Part shown: in pieces, positions 1 to 6,841 of the stretch
Position numbering within the stretch: position 1 is the stretch's first letter
Layout: the number at the start of each line of letters is the position of its first letter
Assembly (NCBI GenBank): GCA_035559535.1
Contig: DATMBG010000006.1
Span: forward strand, 97,369 to 161,368
Reading direction: 5' to 3'
From: Candidatus Limnocylindrales bacterium
Lineage (GTDB): Bacteria; Moduliflexota; Moduliflexia; Moduliflexales; JAUQPW01
DNA: 64,000 nt
Position numbers and translations under genes: made by a program
The notes under the pieces: model-generated
What the model was told of the DNA's origin: nothing
Database searches by the model: none
Seen by the model: only the letters and a program-made list of their open reading frames with translations

Positions 1-36
1 AGAATATTTGTCTAGAACATCGAAAGTTAATTTAAA

Positions 37-1038
37 TTACTGCCATTCTCGAATAAATTTCTCAGCCATTAAAACATCCTCTCGACTCCCGATGATAAGA
101 GGAACTCTTTGATGAAGTTCTGTAGGCTGAATATCTAGAATTCTTTCGTATCCTGTACTGGCCAATCCCCCCGCTTGCTCTATAAGGTAGGCCATAGGAG
201 CCGCCTCATAAAGAAGTCTCAGTTTCCCCTTTGGGTTTTTACTATCCGCAGGATATAGGAAAATACCCCCATAGAGAAGATTACGATGAAAATCTGCAAC
301 TAACGATCCAATATAACGGGAGGAATAGGGACGATCCGTTTTCTTATCTTCTTCTTTTAAATAGTTGATATAATTCTGAACCCCTTTTCCCCAACGGTTA
401 GAATTCCCTTCATTAATACTATAAATTTTTCCCTTCTCAGGTATTCGGATGTTTTTATGGGAGAGAAGAAACTCTCCAACGGTCGGATCCAGAGTAAATC
501 CGTGCACCCCATGACCCGTGCTATAAACCATCATGGTACTGGACCCATAAAGAATATACCCGGCTCCTACTTGCTTATATCCTGGCTGGAGGACATCTTC
601 TAAGGTCCCCCTTCCTTCCTTGGTAATTCTCCGATGAATAGAGAAAATGGTTCCGACACTGACATTGGCATCGATATTAGAAGAACCATCCAAAGGATCC
701 AAAAGAACAATATATTTTCCCAGGGGGTATCCATCTGGAATTGGGATCAAATCGGCTTCCTCCTCTGAGGCCAGAGCACATACATGGCCAGAACGCCCTA
801 AAATTTCTAAGAGTACGTTATGGGCAAATTCATCCAGTTTGGTGACCTTCTCCCCTTGAACGTTCTCCGTCCCTGTGAATCCTAATATATTGGTTAGACC
901 GGCTCTCCTGACTTCTCGGGTGATAACTTTGGCTGCCAGGGTAATCGTCGATAAAAGGTCTGAGAATTCTCCTGTAGCACCTGGAATTTCCCTTTGTTGC
1001 TCTAAAATATACCGGGATATTGTCATGATTGGTTTCAT
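37..1038 (-). CDS. fbp: Class I fructose-1,6-bisphosphatase
   Basis: Hydrolyses fructose 1,6-bisphosphate to fructose 6-phosphate in gluconeogenesis, in the cytoplasm. The protein shows the class I FBPase signatures: ASEEEAD, the metal-binding [12 protein letters not shown] segment, and [18 protein letters not shown] near the C-terminus. The reading frame is open up to 1134, but the first 32 residues of that longer form are unlike the family. A sigma-70-like promoter (TTGACA at 1153-1158, 17 bp spacer) places its -10 across that upstream start. I therefore start at the ATG at 1038 (MKPIMTIS), giving 333 residues, a normal length. No clear Shine-Dalgarno precedes it; a GCAAAG/CTTTGC hairpin lies just upstream. 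The gene stands alone and is divergent from the MBL hydrolase. Identity is secure; the exact start is less so (1026 is possible). Confidence 0.95.
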   Translation of the reverse strand: MKPIMTISRYILEQQREIPGATGEFSDLLSTITLAAKVITREVRRAGLTNILGFTGTENVQGEKVTKLDEFAHNVLLEILGRSGHVCALASEEEADLIPIPDGYPLGKYIVLLDPLDGSSNIDANVSVGTIFSIHRRITKEGRGTLEDVLQPGYKQVGAGYILYGSSTMMVYSTGHGVHGFTLDPTVGEFLLSHKNIRIPEKGKIYSINEGNSNRWGKGVQNYINYLKEEDKKTDRPYSSRYIGSLVADFHRNLLYGGIFLYPADSKNPKGKLRLLYEAAPMAYLIEQAGGLASTGYERILDIQPTELHQRVPLIIGSREDVLMAEKFIREWQ

Positions 1039-1129
1039 ATTAAAATCGACGCAAAGCCCCGACTTTGCCGGGAAAAAAGCGTCGCCTCCTTGAGACCTTA
1101 GTAACCTTAAGCCTGTCCTTCGATAACCA

Positions 1130-1158
1130 GGCATATACTTTTATGCGACGTTTGTCAA
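1130..1158 (-). promoter_or_regulatory. Sigma-70-like promoter of fbp
   Basis: Read on the minus strand, TTGACA (1158-1153), a 17 bp spacer and TATGCC (1135-1130). The -35 is perfect and the -10 is weak. The predicted start near 1123 gives a leader of about 85 nt to the ATG at 1038. Confidence 0.5.
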
Positions 1159-1280
1159 AGAAAAAGTGGTTTTAATCAGCAGGATCCGGGTTGAGAGTCT
1201 TTTTGAAAGACCTGGATTCAAAAAGAGTCAAATATAATTAAAAATTTTTATTTTGGAAGGCGAAAGATAGGTTTTTCTCC

Positions 1281-1308
1281 TTGACAAGGGGGAGGGTTTT
1301 TATATGCT
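1281..1308 (+). promoter_or_regulatory. Sigma-70-like promoter of the MBL hydrolase gene
   Basis: TTGACA at 1281-1286, a 16 bp spacer and TATGCT at 1303-1308. The start codon of the MBL gene follows about 50 nt after the predicted transcription start. Confidence 0.5.
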
Positions 1309-1365
1309 TTAATAGCAGTAAACTTTTTGGATCCTGACTCCAAACTCTTCACCTAGAGGTGCTCC

Positions 1366-2169
1366 ATGACAACCAACATATTTGATATCTTACCTCCTTC
1401 AACGGATAGGATTTGTGAAATTTATGCTCTAAAACTTGGGGAGATTACACGGGATACTTCCTTCGTTGTTTATCTCACCGATTTTGGCGTTCCCATCACT
1501 ACGTTTTATTATGTTTGGTGCATTAAAGGATCTGATGGGATAGTCCTGGTAGATACGGGATTTACTTCAAAAATTCCCCAAAGTCAGGCCGTTCGTAACC
1601 TCACCAGTCCTGTAGATCAACTGGCTAAAATCGGAGTAGATGCCAAAGAAATTTCCACAGTGATCATCAGCCATCTTCACTGGGATCATGCTGGAGGATG
1701 TAACTTTTTTCCTAAAGCTACTTTTTATATCCAAAGGCGAGAATTTGAATTTTTTACCGAGAATCCTTTAAGTAAATATAAACCTTTCACAAAGGTTACT
1801 TATCAAGAAGGCTTGGAACAACTGGTTAAGCTTAAGGAAGCTGGACGGGTGAAGTTAGTGGAGGGTGCCGCTCCTATCGCTCCGGGTATTTCTGTGATGT
1901 TAGCTCCAGGACATACGCCAGGTCTTATGGTAACCCTGGTAAACACGGCCCGGGGAATTGCTGCCATTAGCTCGGATTGTGGCCATCTATTTCGGAACTT
2001 CGAAGAGGAAATACCCTCCAGTATTATTACCGATATGATAACCTGGCTGGAGAGTTACCGACGAATCAAGGGGGTTGTCTCGGCTCCGGACCTCATCTTT
2101 CCCGGTCATGATGCCCTGATGATAACCCGGTATCCTCGTGTAGCAGAGGGAGTTTCCAAATTGGTATAG
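1366..2169 (+). CDS. MBL-fold metallohydrolase, N-acyl homoserine lactonase-like
   Basis: A metallo-beta-lactamase-fold hydrolase of 267 residues, predicted cytoplasmic with no signal peptide. The binuclear metal site is complete: HLHWDHAGG with H103, H105, D107 and H108, then H183 in PGHTPG, D204 in SSDCGH and the C-terminal FPGHD histidine. This layout matches the lactonase-like MBL subfamily that includes AttM/AiiA-type quorum-quenching enzymes. The substrate cannot be deduced, because the same scaffold serves many lactones and esters. It is a single gene with its own promoter and no synthase or LuxR-type neighbour in the window. Lactonase activity is therefore only a family-level suggestion. 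Confidence 0.8.
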   Translation: MTTNIFDILPPSTDRICEIYALKLGEITRDTSFVVYLTDFGVPITTFYYVWCIKGSDGIVLVDTGFTSKIPQSQAVRNLTSPVDQLAKIGVDAKEISTVIISHLHWDHAGGCNFFPKATFYIQRREFEFFTENPLSKYKPFTKVTYQEGLEQLVKLKEAGRVKLVEGAAPIAPGISVMLAPGHTPGLMVTLVNTARGIAAISSDCGHLFRNFEEEIPSSIITDMITWLESYRRIKGVVSAPDLIFPGHDALMITRYPRVAEGVSKLV

Positions 2170-2216
2170 AACCTGGGGGTAGCCACAGGCTACCCCCACG
2201 GCCATTGAACAGGAGG

Positions 2217-2507
2217 TTATTGCTGTTTCTTTTCCTCTTTTTTCTCCATACCTCCTTTAGAGAAAGATAAATTTACCGTAATGGTATCACCTTCCTTAAG
2301 GTCTTTAATCTCAGCGGGAGGAAAATGTACGTCTAAGGTGCCCGCCCCGGTCTTTACGCTCACCATACCGGTATTGTGATCAATCTTGGTGATCGTACCG
2401 CTCATGCTGTGTTCCCCATGTTTCTTTTCCGGCTCAGCCGATAAGGCAGGAATGGCACTACCGATTACAAAAATAACGGCTATTAAAAGAGCTAAAACTT
2501 TCTTCAT
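2217..2507 (-). CDS. Small exported protein with a beta-barrel-like domain
   Basis: A 96-residue protein starting at the ATG at 2507 (MKKVLALLIAVIF). It has a classical signal peptide with likely cleavage after ALSA. The mature part begins with charged and His residues (PEKKHGEHS), followed by a short beta-rich segment (SGTITKIDHNTGMVSVKTG through KEGDTITVNLSF) of the kind found in small periplasmic OB-like or DUF5666-type domains, and ends in a K/E/Q-rich tail. The frame is open 20 codons further upstream, but a perfect inverted repeat lies there and the signal peptide would be lost. Function unknown. It is tail-to-tail with the MBL gene. Confidence 0.7.
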   Translation of the reverse strand: MKKVLALLIAVIFVIGSAIPALSAEPEKKHGEHSMSGTITKIDHNTGMVSVKTGAGTLDVHFPPAEIKDLKEGDTITVNLSFSKGGMEKKEEKKQQ

Positions 2508-2520
2508 GCCTTTTTGTTTA

Positions 2521-2559
2521 CAAAACTTACTATTGTCTGAGATTAAATAGTAAGTTTTG
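2521..2559 (-). promoter_or_regulatory. 14-bp perfect inverted repeat in the leader of the small exported protein
   Basis: Arms 2521-2534 and 2546-2559 are perfectly complementary (CAAAACTTACTATT) around an 11 nt loop. The element ends 14 nt upstream of the ATG at 2507. It could be an operator or an mRNA hairpin controlling translation. Confidence 0.6.
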
Positions 2560-2567
2560 AAGGGCAC

Positions 2568-2978
2568 TCCTAGTTGCCCGGAAAGATAACCCTATTCTCT
2601 AAAAAGGACCTTCTTAGCAGCTCACTTTTTAAATTATGAAACAAATCTTAAAAACGTCAAGTACTCTTCAATAATTTCTTAATCCCTATCAAGTTTTAGA
2701 TTAAAAAGTTAAGGCTCTTTCAATAAAGAAAGACTGGGACAGGTGAAAAACTTGTCTTATCCGTTTAATACTCAATCTGGATAGAAATATCCTATGACCC
2801 ATGGAGTGATCCCCCCAGGATCTCCCCTAAACCGAGGAGTCATCATGCGATGTTTCAACGTAAAAATGGTATAAGGCCCATACCCATAATGAAGGATCTC
2901 TGATAAATCCCCGGTTATCCAGATCTGCTGAAGCGATATATGAAAATAACTTTTAAGTCTATAAGAAATTATATCCCT
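2568..2978. other. Gap without a recognised gene
   Basis: 411 bp between the small exported protein and the epimerase gene. The minus strand is open without a stop from about 2977 down to 2773 (ending HRMMTPRF ... YFYPD), but it has no start codon except an internal Met pair and no Shine-Dalgarno. It may be a gene remnant or chance. No other structure seen. Confidence 0.4.
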
Positions 2979-3911
2979 TTAATCAGAATTTTTAGGAGCG
3001 AAGGATTCTCCCTGGTCCTCCTGGTATAATTTTTTAAGACCTTCCTCTACATCCGATAGGGTAAAGCTTAAAAGGTTCTGGATTTTATTAATGGAAAAAG
3101 AGCAGTCGGCAGGCATATTGACCGTTAAGACACTGGCCATGGAAGCCGGTTCTATAAGGTGGATAGGGTATCCATAGAGTTCGGCAAATTTCTTTCCGAA
3201 TTCGTATCGTGTAATCCGCTCCCTTCCACCCAGATGAAATATCTCCCGTTTTGTAGAAATGGTAGCCACCTCCTTTAAAGCCTCAACAGCTTCAGAAACC
3301 AACAGGGGAGTCCTATATTGATCGGTAAATAACTTCGTTTTACCTCCCTGGGTCCAGGTTTTTCGTAACCAGTCCAGAAAACTTTCGCTAAAACTATTGC
3401 CAAAACCGTACATTAAAGATATCCGTATGATAAGATAGTCCGGAGCATTTTCGGCTGTTACCACTTCTCCAAGTAGCTTGGTTTCCCCGTAAAAATTTAA
3501 AGGATCCGGAAGGTCGGTTTCTTTATAGAAACTCCGTTTTCCATTAAAAACCAGGTCTGTGGAAACATAAATAAAGCGGCTATTTTTGGGAGATTCGAGG
3601 ATTAGATTTCGAGTTCCCTCTACATTGATTCGATAGGCCGATTCCTTATCTTTTTCACATACCTCTACCCTAGCAAGGGCTGCCGTATGGAAAATCAGAT
3701 CAGGTTGGACTTTTTTCAGGACCTCCCGGACCTCACCTTTATCTGAGATATTTAACTTTAAAGTTTTAACCCTTTCCATTTGGAAAGGGTGATGGTAATA
3801 ACCGGCGAAAACCCGGTAGTGATCTTTTAAAGCCTTTACCAGATTCCATCCGAGGAATCCACTCCCTCCGGTTACGAATACAGTTTTAGCGGGCTCTTTG
3901 TTTTCGTTCAT
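2979..3911 (-). CDS. NAD-dependent epimerase / dTDP-4-dehydrorhamnose reductase-like protein
   Basis: A 310-residue extended short-chain dehydrogenase. The N-terminal nucleotide-binding motif is TGGSGFLGWNLV, residues YVSTDLVF give the conserved strand with the catalytic Thr/Ser, and YGETKLLGE carries the Tyr-x-x-x-Lys pair. The shape and length are closest to RmlD-type dTDP-4-dehydrorhamnose reductases and sugar epimerases that make activated deoxysugars. No rmlABC neighbours are present, so the substrate is open. Start at 3911 is supported by GGAGG upstream on the minus strand. It is divergent from dprA. Confidence 0.8.
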   Translation of the reverse strand: MNENKEPAKTVFVTGGSGFLGWNLVKALKDHYRVFAGYYHHPFQMERVKTLKLNISDKGEVREVLKKVQPDLIFHTAALARVEVCEKDKESAYRINVEGTRNLILESPKNSRFIYVSTDLVFNGKRSFYKETDLPDPLNFYGETKLLGEVVTAENAPDYLIIRISLMYGFGNSFSESFLDWLRKTWTQGGKTKLFTDQYRTPLLVSEAVEALKEVATISTKREIFHLGGRERITRYEFGKKFAELYGYPIHLIEPASMASVLTVNMPADCSFSINKIQNLLSFTLSDVEEGLKKLYQEDQGESFAPKNSD

Positions 3912-4010
3912 AGAGTGAGGAGCCTCCTTTTTCTTCTGGGGATTTTATAAAGTAAAATCTATTCTATGGGGTAAGGTACGTTCTAAATCTTAGATAGCCA
4001 TAAAAATGTA

Positions 4011-4039
4011 TTGACATTGGGTTAATCCCCTGGAAAGAT
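4011..4039 (+). promoter_or_regulatory. Possible promoter of dprA
   Basis: A perfect -35 TTGACA at 4011-4016 with a weak -10 (AAAGAT, 4034-4039) at 17 bp. The predicted transcript would begin near 4046, just ahead of the dprA start region. Confidence 0.35.
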
Positions 4040-4075
4040 AAAGCGTCTATTATAGTGAATTTGGAGAAAATGGGC

Positions 4076-5275
4076 ATGGAAGATAATAGAATTTATTGGT
4101 TGGCCTTAAGTCTCGTACAAGGGGTAGGAGCTATCCTCTTCAAACGATTAATAGAAGCCTTCGGCTCCCCACGTAATGTTTTTGAGGCTTCTCCAGAGGC
4201 CCTTCAACAGGTAGACGGCGTTGGGGCTAAAACGGCCCATCATATTAAAACGTTCTTCAAAACAGATATCCTCAGAAAACAGCTTCAACTTTTAGAGAAA
4301 CATCGGGTTCAGATTGTAACCCTTAGCGACTCAAACTACCCGGAGCTCTTAAGAAATATTTTCGATCCGCCTCCTGTTCTATATGTGAAAGGAACTTTCT
4401 CAGAAAGGGACCAGTTGGCCGTTGCCGTAGTTGGTTCGAGGAAATCTTCTTCATATGGGCGATTAACCGCCGAAAAGATCTGTTTAGATTTGGTTTCCAG
4501 GGGTGTCACCATTGTAAGTGGATTGGCCAGGGGAATCGATAGTTTTGCCCATCGGGGGGCCTTAAAGGGAGGGGGAAGAACTATTGCAGTTCTTGGAAAT
4601 GGAGTTGATTGCATTTATCCACGGGAAAATCGAAGGTTATACGAAGCGATTGTGGAAAAGGGAGCGGTAATTTCTGAGTTTCCTTTAGGAACTCCGCCGG
4701 ATCGAAAGAATTTCCCGGTTCGAAATCGAATTATTAGTGGGCTGAGCCTGGGTGTTGTGGTAGTAGAAGCCGGTGATCAAAGTGGAGCTTTGATCACAGC
4801 CGACCAGGCCCTCGAGCAAGGGCGTGAAGTCCTGGCTATTCCCGGGAACGTTTCTTCCTACACCAGTCGAGGGACCCACCGTTTGATCAAGCAAGGTGCT
4901 AAATTAGTAGAAACTGCAGAAGATATTCTGGAAGAGCTTTCTCTATCCCGTATAGGGGCTGGAACCCAAATCCAACCTCTGCTTTCAAACTCTTCTCGCT
5001 CCATCCCACCCCATTCCCCCGAGCGAAAAGGGATGATCTCTTCTTCACCCTTTCTTAAAGGTCTTAAAGGAGAAACGACTCCTCCCCTGGAAGATCTTAC
5101 AGAAGATGAGAAGTCGGTCTATGCAGTCATCGGTTCTGAACCTTTGCACGTAGATGAAATTGTTCATCGCCTTCAACGTCCAGCAGGATTTGTGTTGGGA
5201 GTTCTCATGATGTTAGAGATGAAAAACAAAATCAAGCAGCTTTCCGGCAAGATGTTTATACGAAATGACTTCTAA
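4076..5275 (+). CDS. dprA: DNA-processing protein DprA (Smf)
   Basis: Loads RecA on incoming single-stranded DNA during natural transformation; it is also common in bacteria not known to be competent. An N-terminal helix-hairpin-helix region (VDGVGAKTAHHIK) is followed by the Rossmann-like SMF domain: VVGSRKSSSYGR, SGLARGIDSFAH, AVLGNGVDCIYP, FPVRNRIISGLS and SGALITADQALEQGR. A linker rich in Ser and Pro precedes a C-terminal winged-helix segment. A GTG at 4055 and an ATG at 4070 are in frame. I prefer the ATG at 4076 because GGAG lies at 4063-4066 at good spacing. The gene heads a cluster that continues with topA, xerC and hslVU. Confidence 0.93.
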   Translation: MEDNRIYWLALSLVQGVGAILFKRLIEAFGSPRNVFEASPEALQQVDGVGAKTAHHIKTFFKTDILRKQLQLLEKHRVQIVTLSDSNYPELLRNIFDPPPVLYVKGTFSERDQLAVAVVGSRKSSSYGRLTAEKICLDLVSRGVTIVSGLARGIDSFAHRGALKGGGRTIAVLGNGVDCIYPRENRRLYEAIVEKGAVISEFPLGTPPDRKNFPVRNRIISGLSLGVVVVEAGDQSGALITADQALEQGREVLAIPGNVSSYTSRGTHRLIKQGAKLVETAEDILEELSLSRIGAGTQIQPLLSNSSRSIPPHSPERKGMISSSPFLKGLKGETTPPLEDLTEDEKSVYAVIGSEPLHVDEIVHRLQRPAGFVLGVLMMLEMKNKIKQLSGKMFIRNDF

Positions 5276-5279
5276 AAAA

Positions 5280-5350
5280 GTGTGGGGGTATGAAAGTATG
5301 GAAGGATATCCTTCCACACTCCCATACCCCCACACTCCCATACTCCTATA
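5280..5350. repeat. Short-period inverted repeat, CCCATAC/CCCACAC family, copy 1
   Basis: Just after the dprA stop, GTGTGGGGGTATG (5280-5292) pairs perfectly with CATACCCCCACAC (5323-5335). Inside it lies the perfect palindrome GGAAGGATATCCTTCC (5300-5315). The right arm continues as an array of CCCACACT/CCCATACT units. Copies with the same text occur at 30796-30960 and 41771-41850. It may serve as the dprA terminator. Confidence 0.7.
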
Positions 5351-5680
5351 TCCCCTCCACTTCTATCGGGTTAAAGCCTACTATTTCGAATAATAGTTAT
5401 CTCTCCGACATTTGACATTGTTTGATAGCCGGGTGTAAGGTAGAAGATCCAACATTTTCTCAGAGGTTACTTAAAAAAGCATTTTTTACCCCTTCAGAGG
5501 TTTTGTTCTACCTCTAGGGGGTCTTCCTTTCTGTAAGCTGTCCTCGTTATAGGGCAGAGGAATAGACTTTGCAAAAAGTAATAACTGAGTCTCCGATAAG
5601 CATCTCTAGGGTTAGGAGAAAGTCCTCGAGGGTTTCTTTAGAAGTTTTATTTTTAAAAATATGGGAGGAGAGATAAATAT
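5351..5680. other. Gap upstream of the holin-like gene
   Basis: The remaining 330 bp of the dprA to 5681 spacer. It ends in a strong Shine-Dalgarno (GGGAGGAGAG) for the 5681 gene. No gene, clear promoter or strong hairpin was recognised. Confidence 0.5.
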
Positions 5681-6088
5681 ATGGCAGAAAATAAGATATC
5701 AAGGGCTGAATCCGGTTTTGATTTAGGACAGCTCATTCAAAAACTTTTTCAAGATCTTTCCCGATTAATGCAAAACGAGGTTCAACTTCTGAAGATAGAG
5801 CTTGAAGAAGATGTGTCCAAGTTGATGAGGGGAAGCATTCTCCTGATAATCGGGGCGGTTTTTGGATTTTTTGCCTTTGGGGTTTTGACGGTTACCTTGA
5901 TTGCGTTATTAATGAAGGTCCTTCATAGTTTGATTTGGTCAAGTCTTATAGTAGGAATGGTCTACCTTATTATAGGCTATATTTTAATAGAGATAGGAAA
6001 AACTAAGGCCCGGCAAGCAACTCCTGTATTAAATGAGAGTATAAAGGAGTTGCAAAAAGATAAGGACGTCATAGGAAAGGAATTATAA
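5681..6088 (+). CDS. Phage holin family (superfamily III)-like membrane protein
   Basis: A 135-residue inner-membrane protein. An amphipathic N-terminal helix (DLGQLIQKLFQDLSRLMQ, NEVQLLKIELEED) is followed by two long hydrophobic helices (about residues 48-75 and 85-108) and a charged C-terminal tail. This is the arrangement of the YqjE/PF07332-type family, named after phage holins but usually chromosomal and stress-related. It is preceded by GGGAGGAGAG and followed after 2 nt by the 6091 gene, so the two are co-translated. This resembles the YqjD-YqjE pairing of enterobacteria. Nothing indicates a prophage. Confidence 0.75.
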   Translation: MAENKISRAESGFDLGQLIQKLFQDLSRLMQNEVQLLKIELEEDVSKLMRGSILLIIGAVFGFFAFGVLTVTLIALLMKVLHSLIWSSLIVGMVYLIIGYILIEIGKTKARQATPVLNESIKELQKDKDVIGKEL

Positions 6089-6090
6089 TT

Positions 6091-6330
6091 ATGGAAGAGA
6101 TAAGAAAGCCAGTGACAGAGCCTCTAAGTATTGAAGAGGTTAAACAGCAACTCAAAGAATCCATTGAAAGGGATAGAAGAGCTGTTGCTCGAACTATTCG
6201 GCATGTGGAGCGTGAATTCAAAAAAGAAGTAACCCAATGGATGGATTGGCGGGAGTGGGTAAGAACTTACCCCGTCAAAGCGGTTATAGGAGCTGTCTTC
6301 ATTGGATTTTGGTTAGGAAGGAAATTCTAA
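6091..6330 (+). CDS. Small membrane-anchored protein, YqjD/DUF3618-like
   Basis: 79 residues: a charged helical N-terminal part, then the segment DWREWVRTYPVKAVIGAVF and a short hydrophobic anchor ending in LGRKF. The same DWR-W-VR-YP-GxA-G pattern recurs in the 142-residue protein at 54664-55092, so the two are paralogues. The overall plan (soluble coiled coil, C-terminal Gly-rich anchor ending in basic residues) is that of the YqjD/ElaB/DUF883 and DUF3618 groups, some of which tether ribosomes to the membrane in stationary phase. Function here is not known. Confidence 0.7.
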   Translation: MEEIRKPVTEPLSIEEVKQQLKESIERDRRAVARTIRHVEREFKKEVTQWMDWREWVRTYPVKAVIGAVFIGFWLGRKF

Positions 6331-6657
6331 AAAAATTAACCGCCCGGGATGCCCGGTTTATCCAGATAGACCCTTCTTTCTACTTTGATGGGGTTATGAA
6401 TAGAAAACATCCGGAGAAGGGGAAATTTATGCTTTTTACTCTGAAATTTTTTTGTATCCCTTAAAATTAGAGGGAGTTTTTGGCCTTTGTTTGCTTACTT
6501 AACCCGATTTTGTGAGGCTTAATCCCCTTGATTTCTTCCCCAAGGGTTAAGCTTGCTGAAGTCTCTTTTCTGGTAGCGTCAAAGGGTATTTTTTATTCTA
6601 CGAACCTCCCAACGCGTATCTTTAGGAAAAATCAAGTATTATTCCCATCATCGGAAG
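6331..6657. other. Gap upstream of the topA promoter
   Basis: 327 bp with a small CCGGG-ATG-CCCGG hairpin near 6341-6354, followed by AT-rich sequence. Open frames here (for example 6528-6794) lack a Shine-Dalgarno and have no protein-like composition. Confidence 0.5.
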
Positions 6658-6686
6658 TTGACAAGAACGGTTGTAGAGTGTATTGT
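6658..6686 (+). promoter_or_regulatory. Sigma-70 promoter of topA
   Basis: TTGACA at 6658-6663, a 17 bp spacer and TATTGT at 6681-6686. Predicted transcription starts near 6693, which leaves an untranslated leader of about 150 nt before topA. Confidence 0.6.
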
Positions 6687-6738
6687 GCACTTGTAATGGG
6701 ACGATACGCGATCATACCTCCCATAAAAGTTTGCATAA

Positions 6739-6826
6739 ACGCTCAAAGCGTGTTGTTTTCAGATGAGAGATCTTTCCGAAAGGAGAACATGTAACGGAGT
6801 TCACTTATCAAGGGCGACTCCGTTAT
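6739..6826 (+). promoter_or_regulatory. Structured topA leader
   Basis: Two hairpins lie between the promoter and the start codon. One is ACGCT/AGCGT (6739-6743 with 6747-6751). The other is TAACGGAGT/ACTCCGTTA (6792-6800 with 6817-6825), ending 16 nt before the ATG. The second could hide or present the ribosome-binding region, since no good Shine-Dalgarno is visible next to the ATG. Confidence 0.4.
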
Positions 6827-6841
6827 TCGGAATACTTATCT

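Larger units (their letters stand above)
1039..1365. other. Divergent intergenic region fbp / MBL hydrolase
   Basis: This 327 bp gap holds the two outward-facing promoters and their leaders. The middle (about 1160-1280) is AT-rich, and I see no gene or repeat there. Confidence 0.6.

Noticed and set aside
5681-6330. Prophage region because of a holin-like gene
   Set aside because: Only the family name is phage-related; no other phage genes are near.
6528-6794. Open frame of 88 codons upstream of topA
   Set aside because: No Shine-Dalgarno, composition not protein-like, and it runs through the topA promoter and leader.
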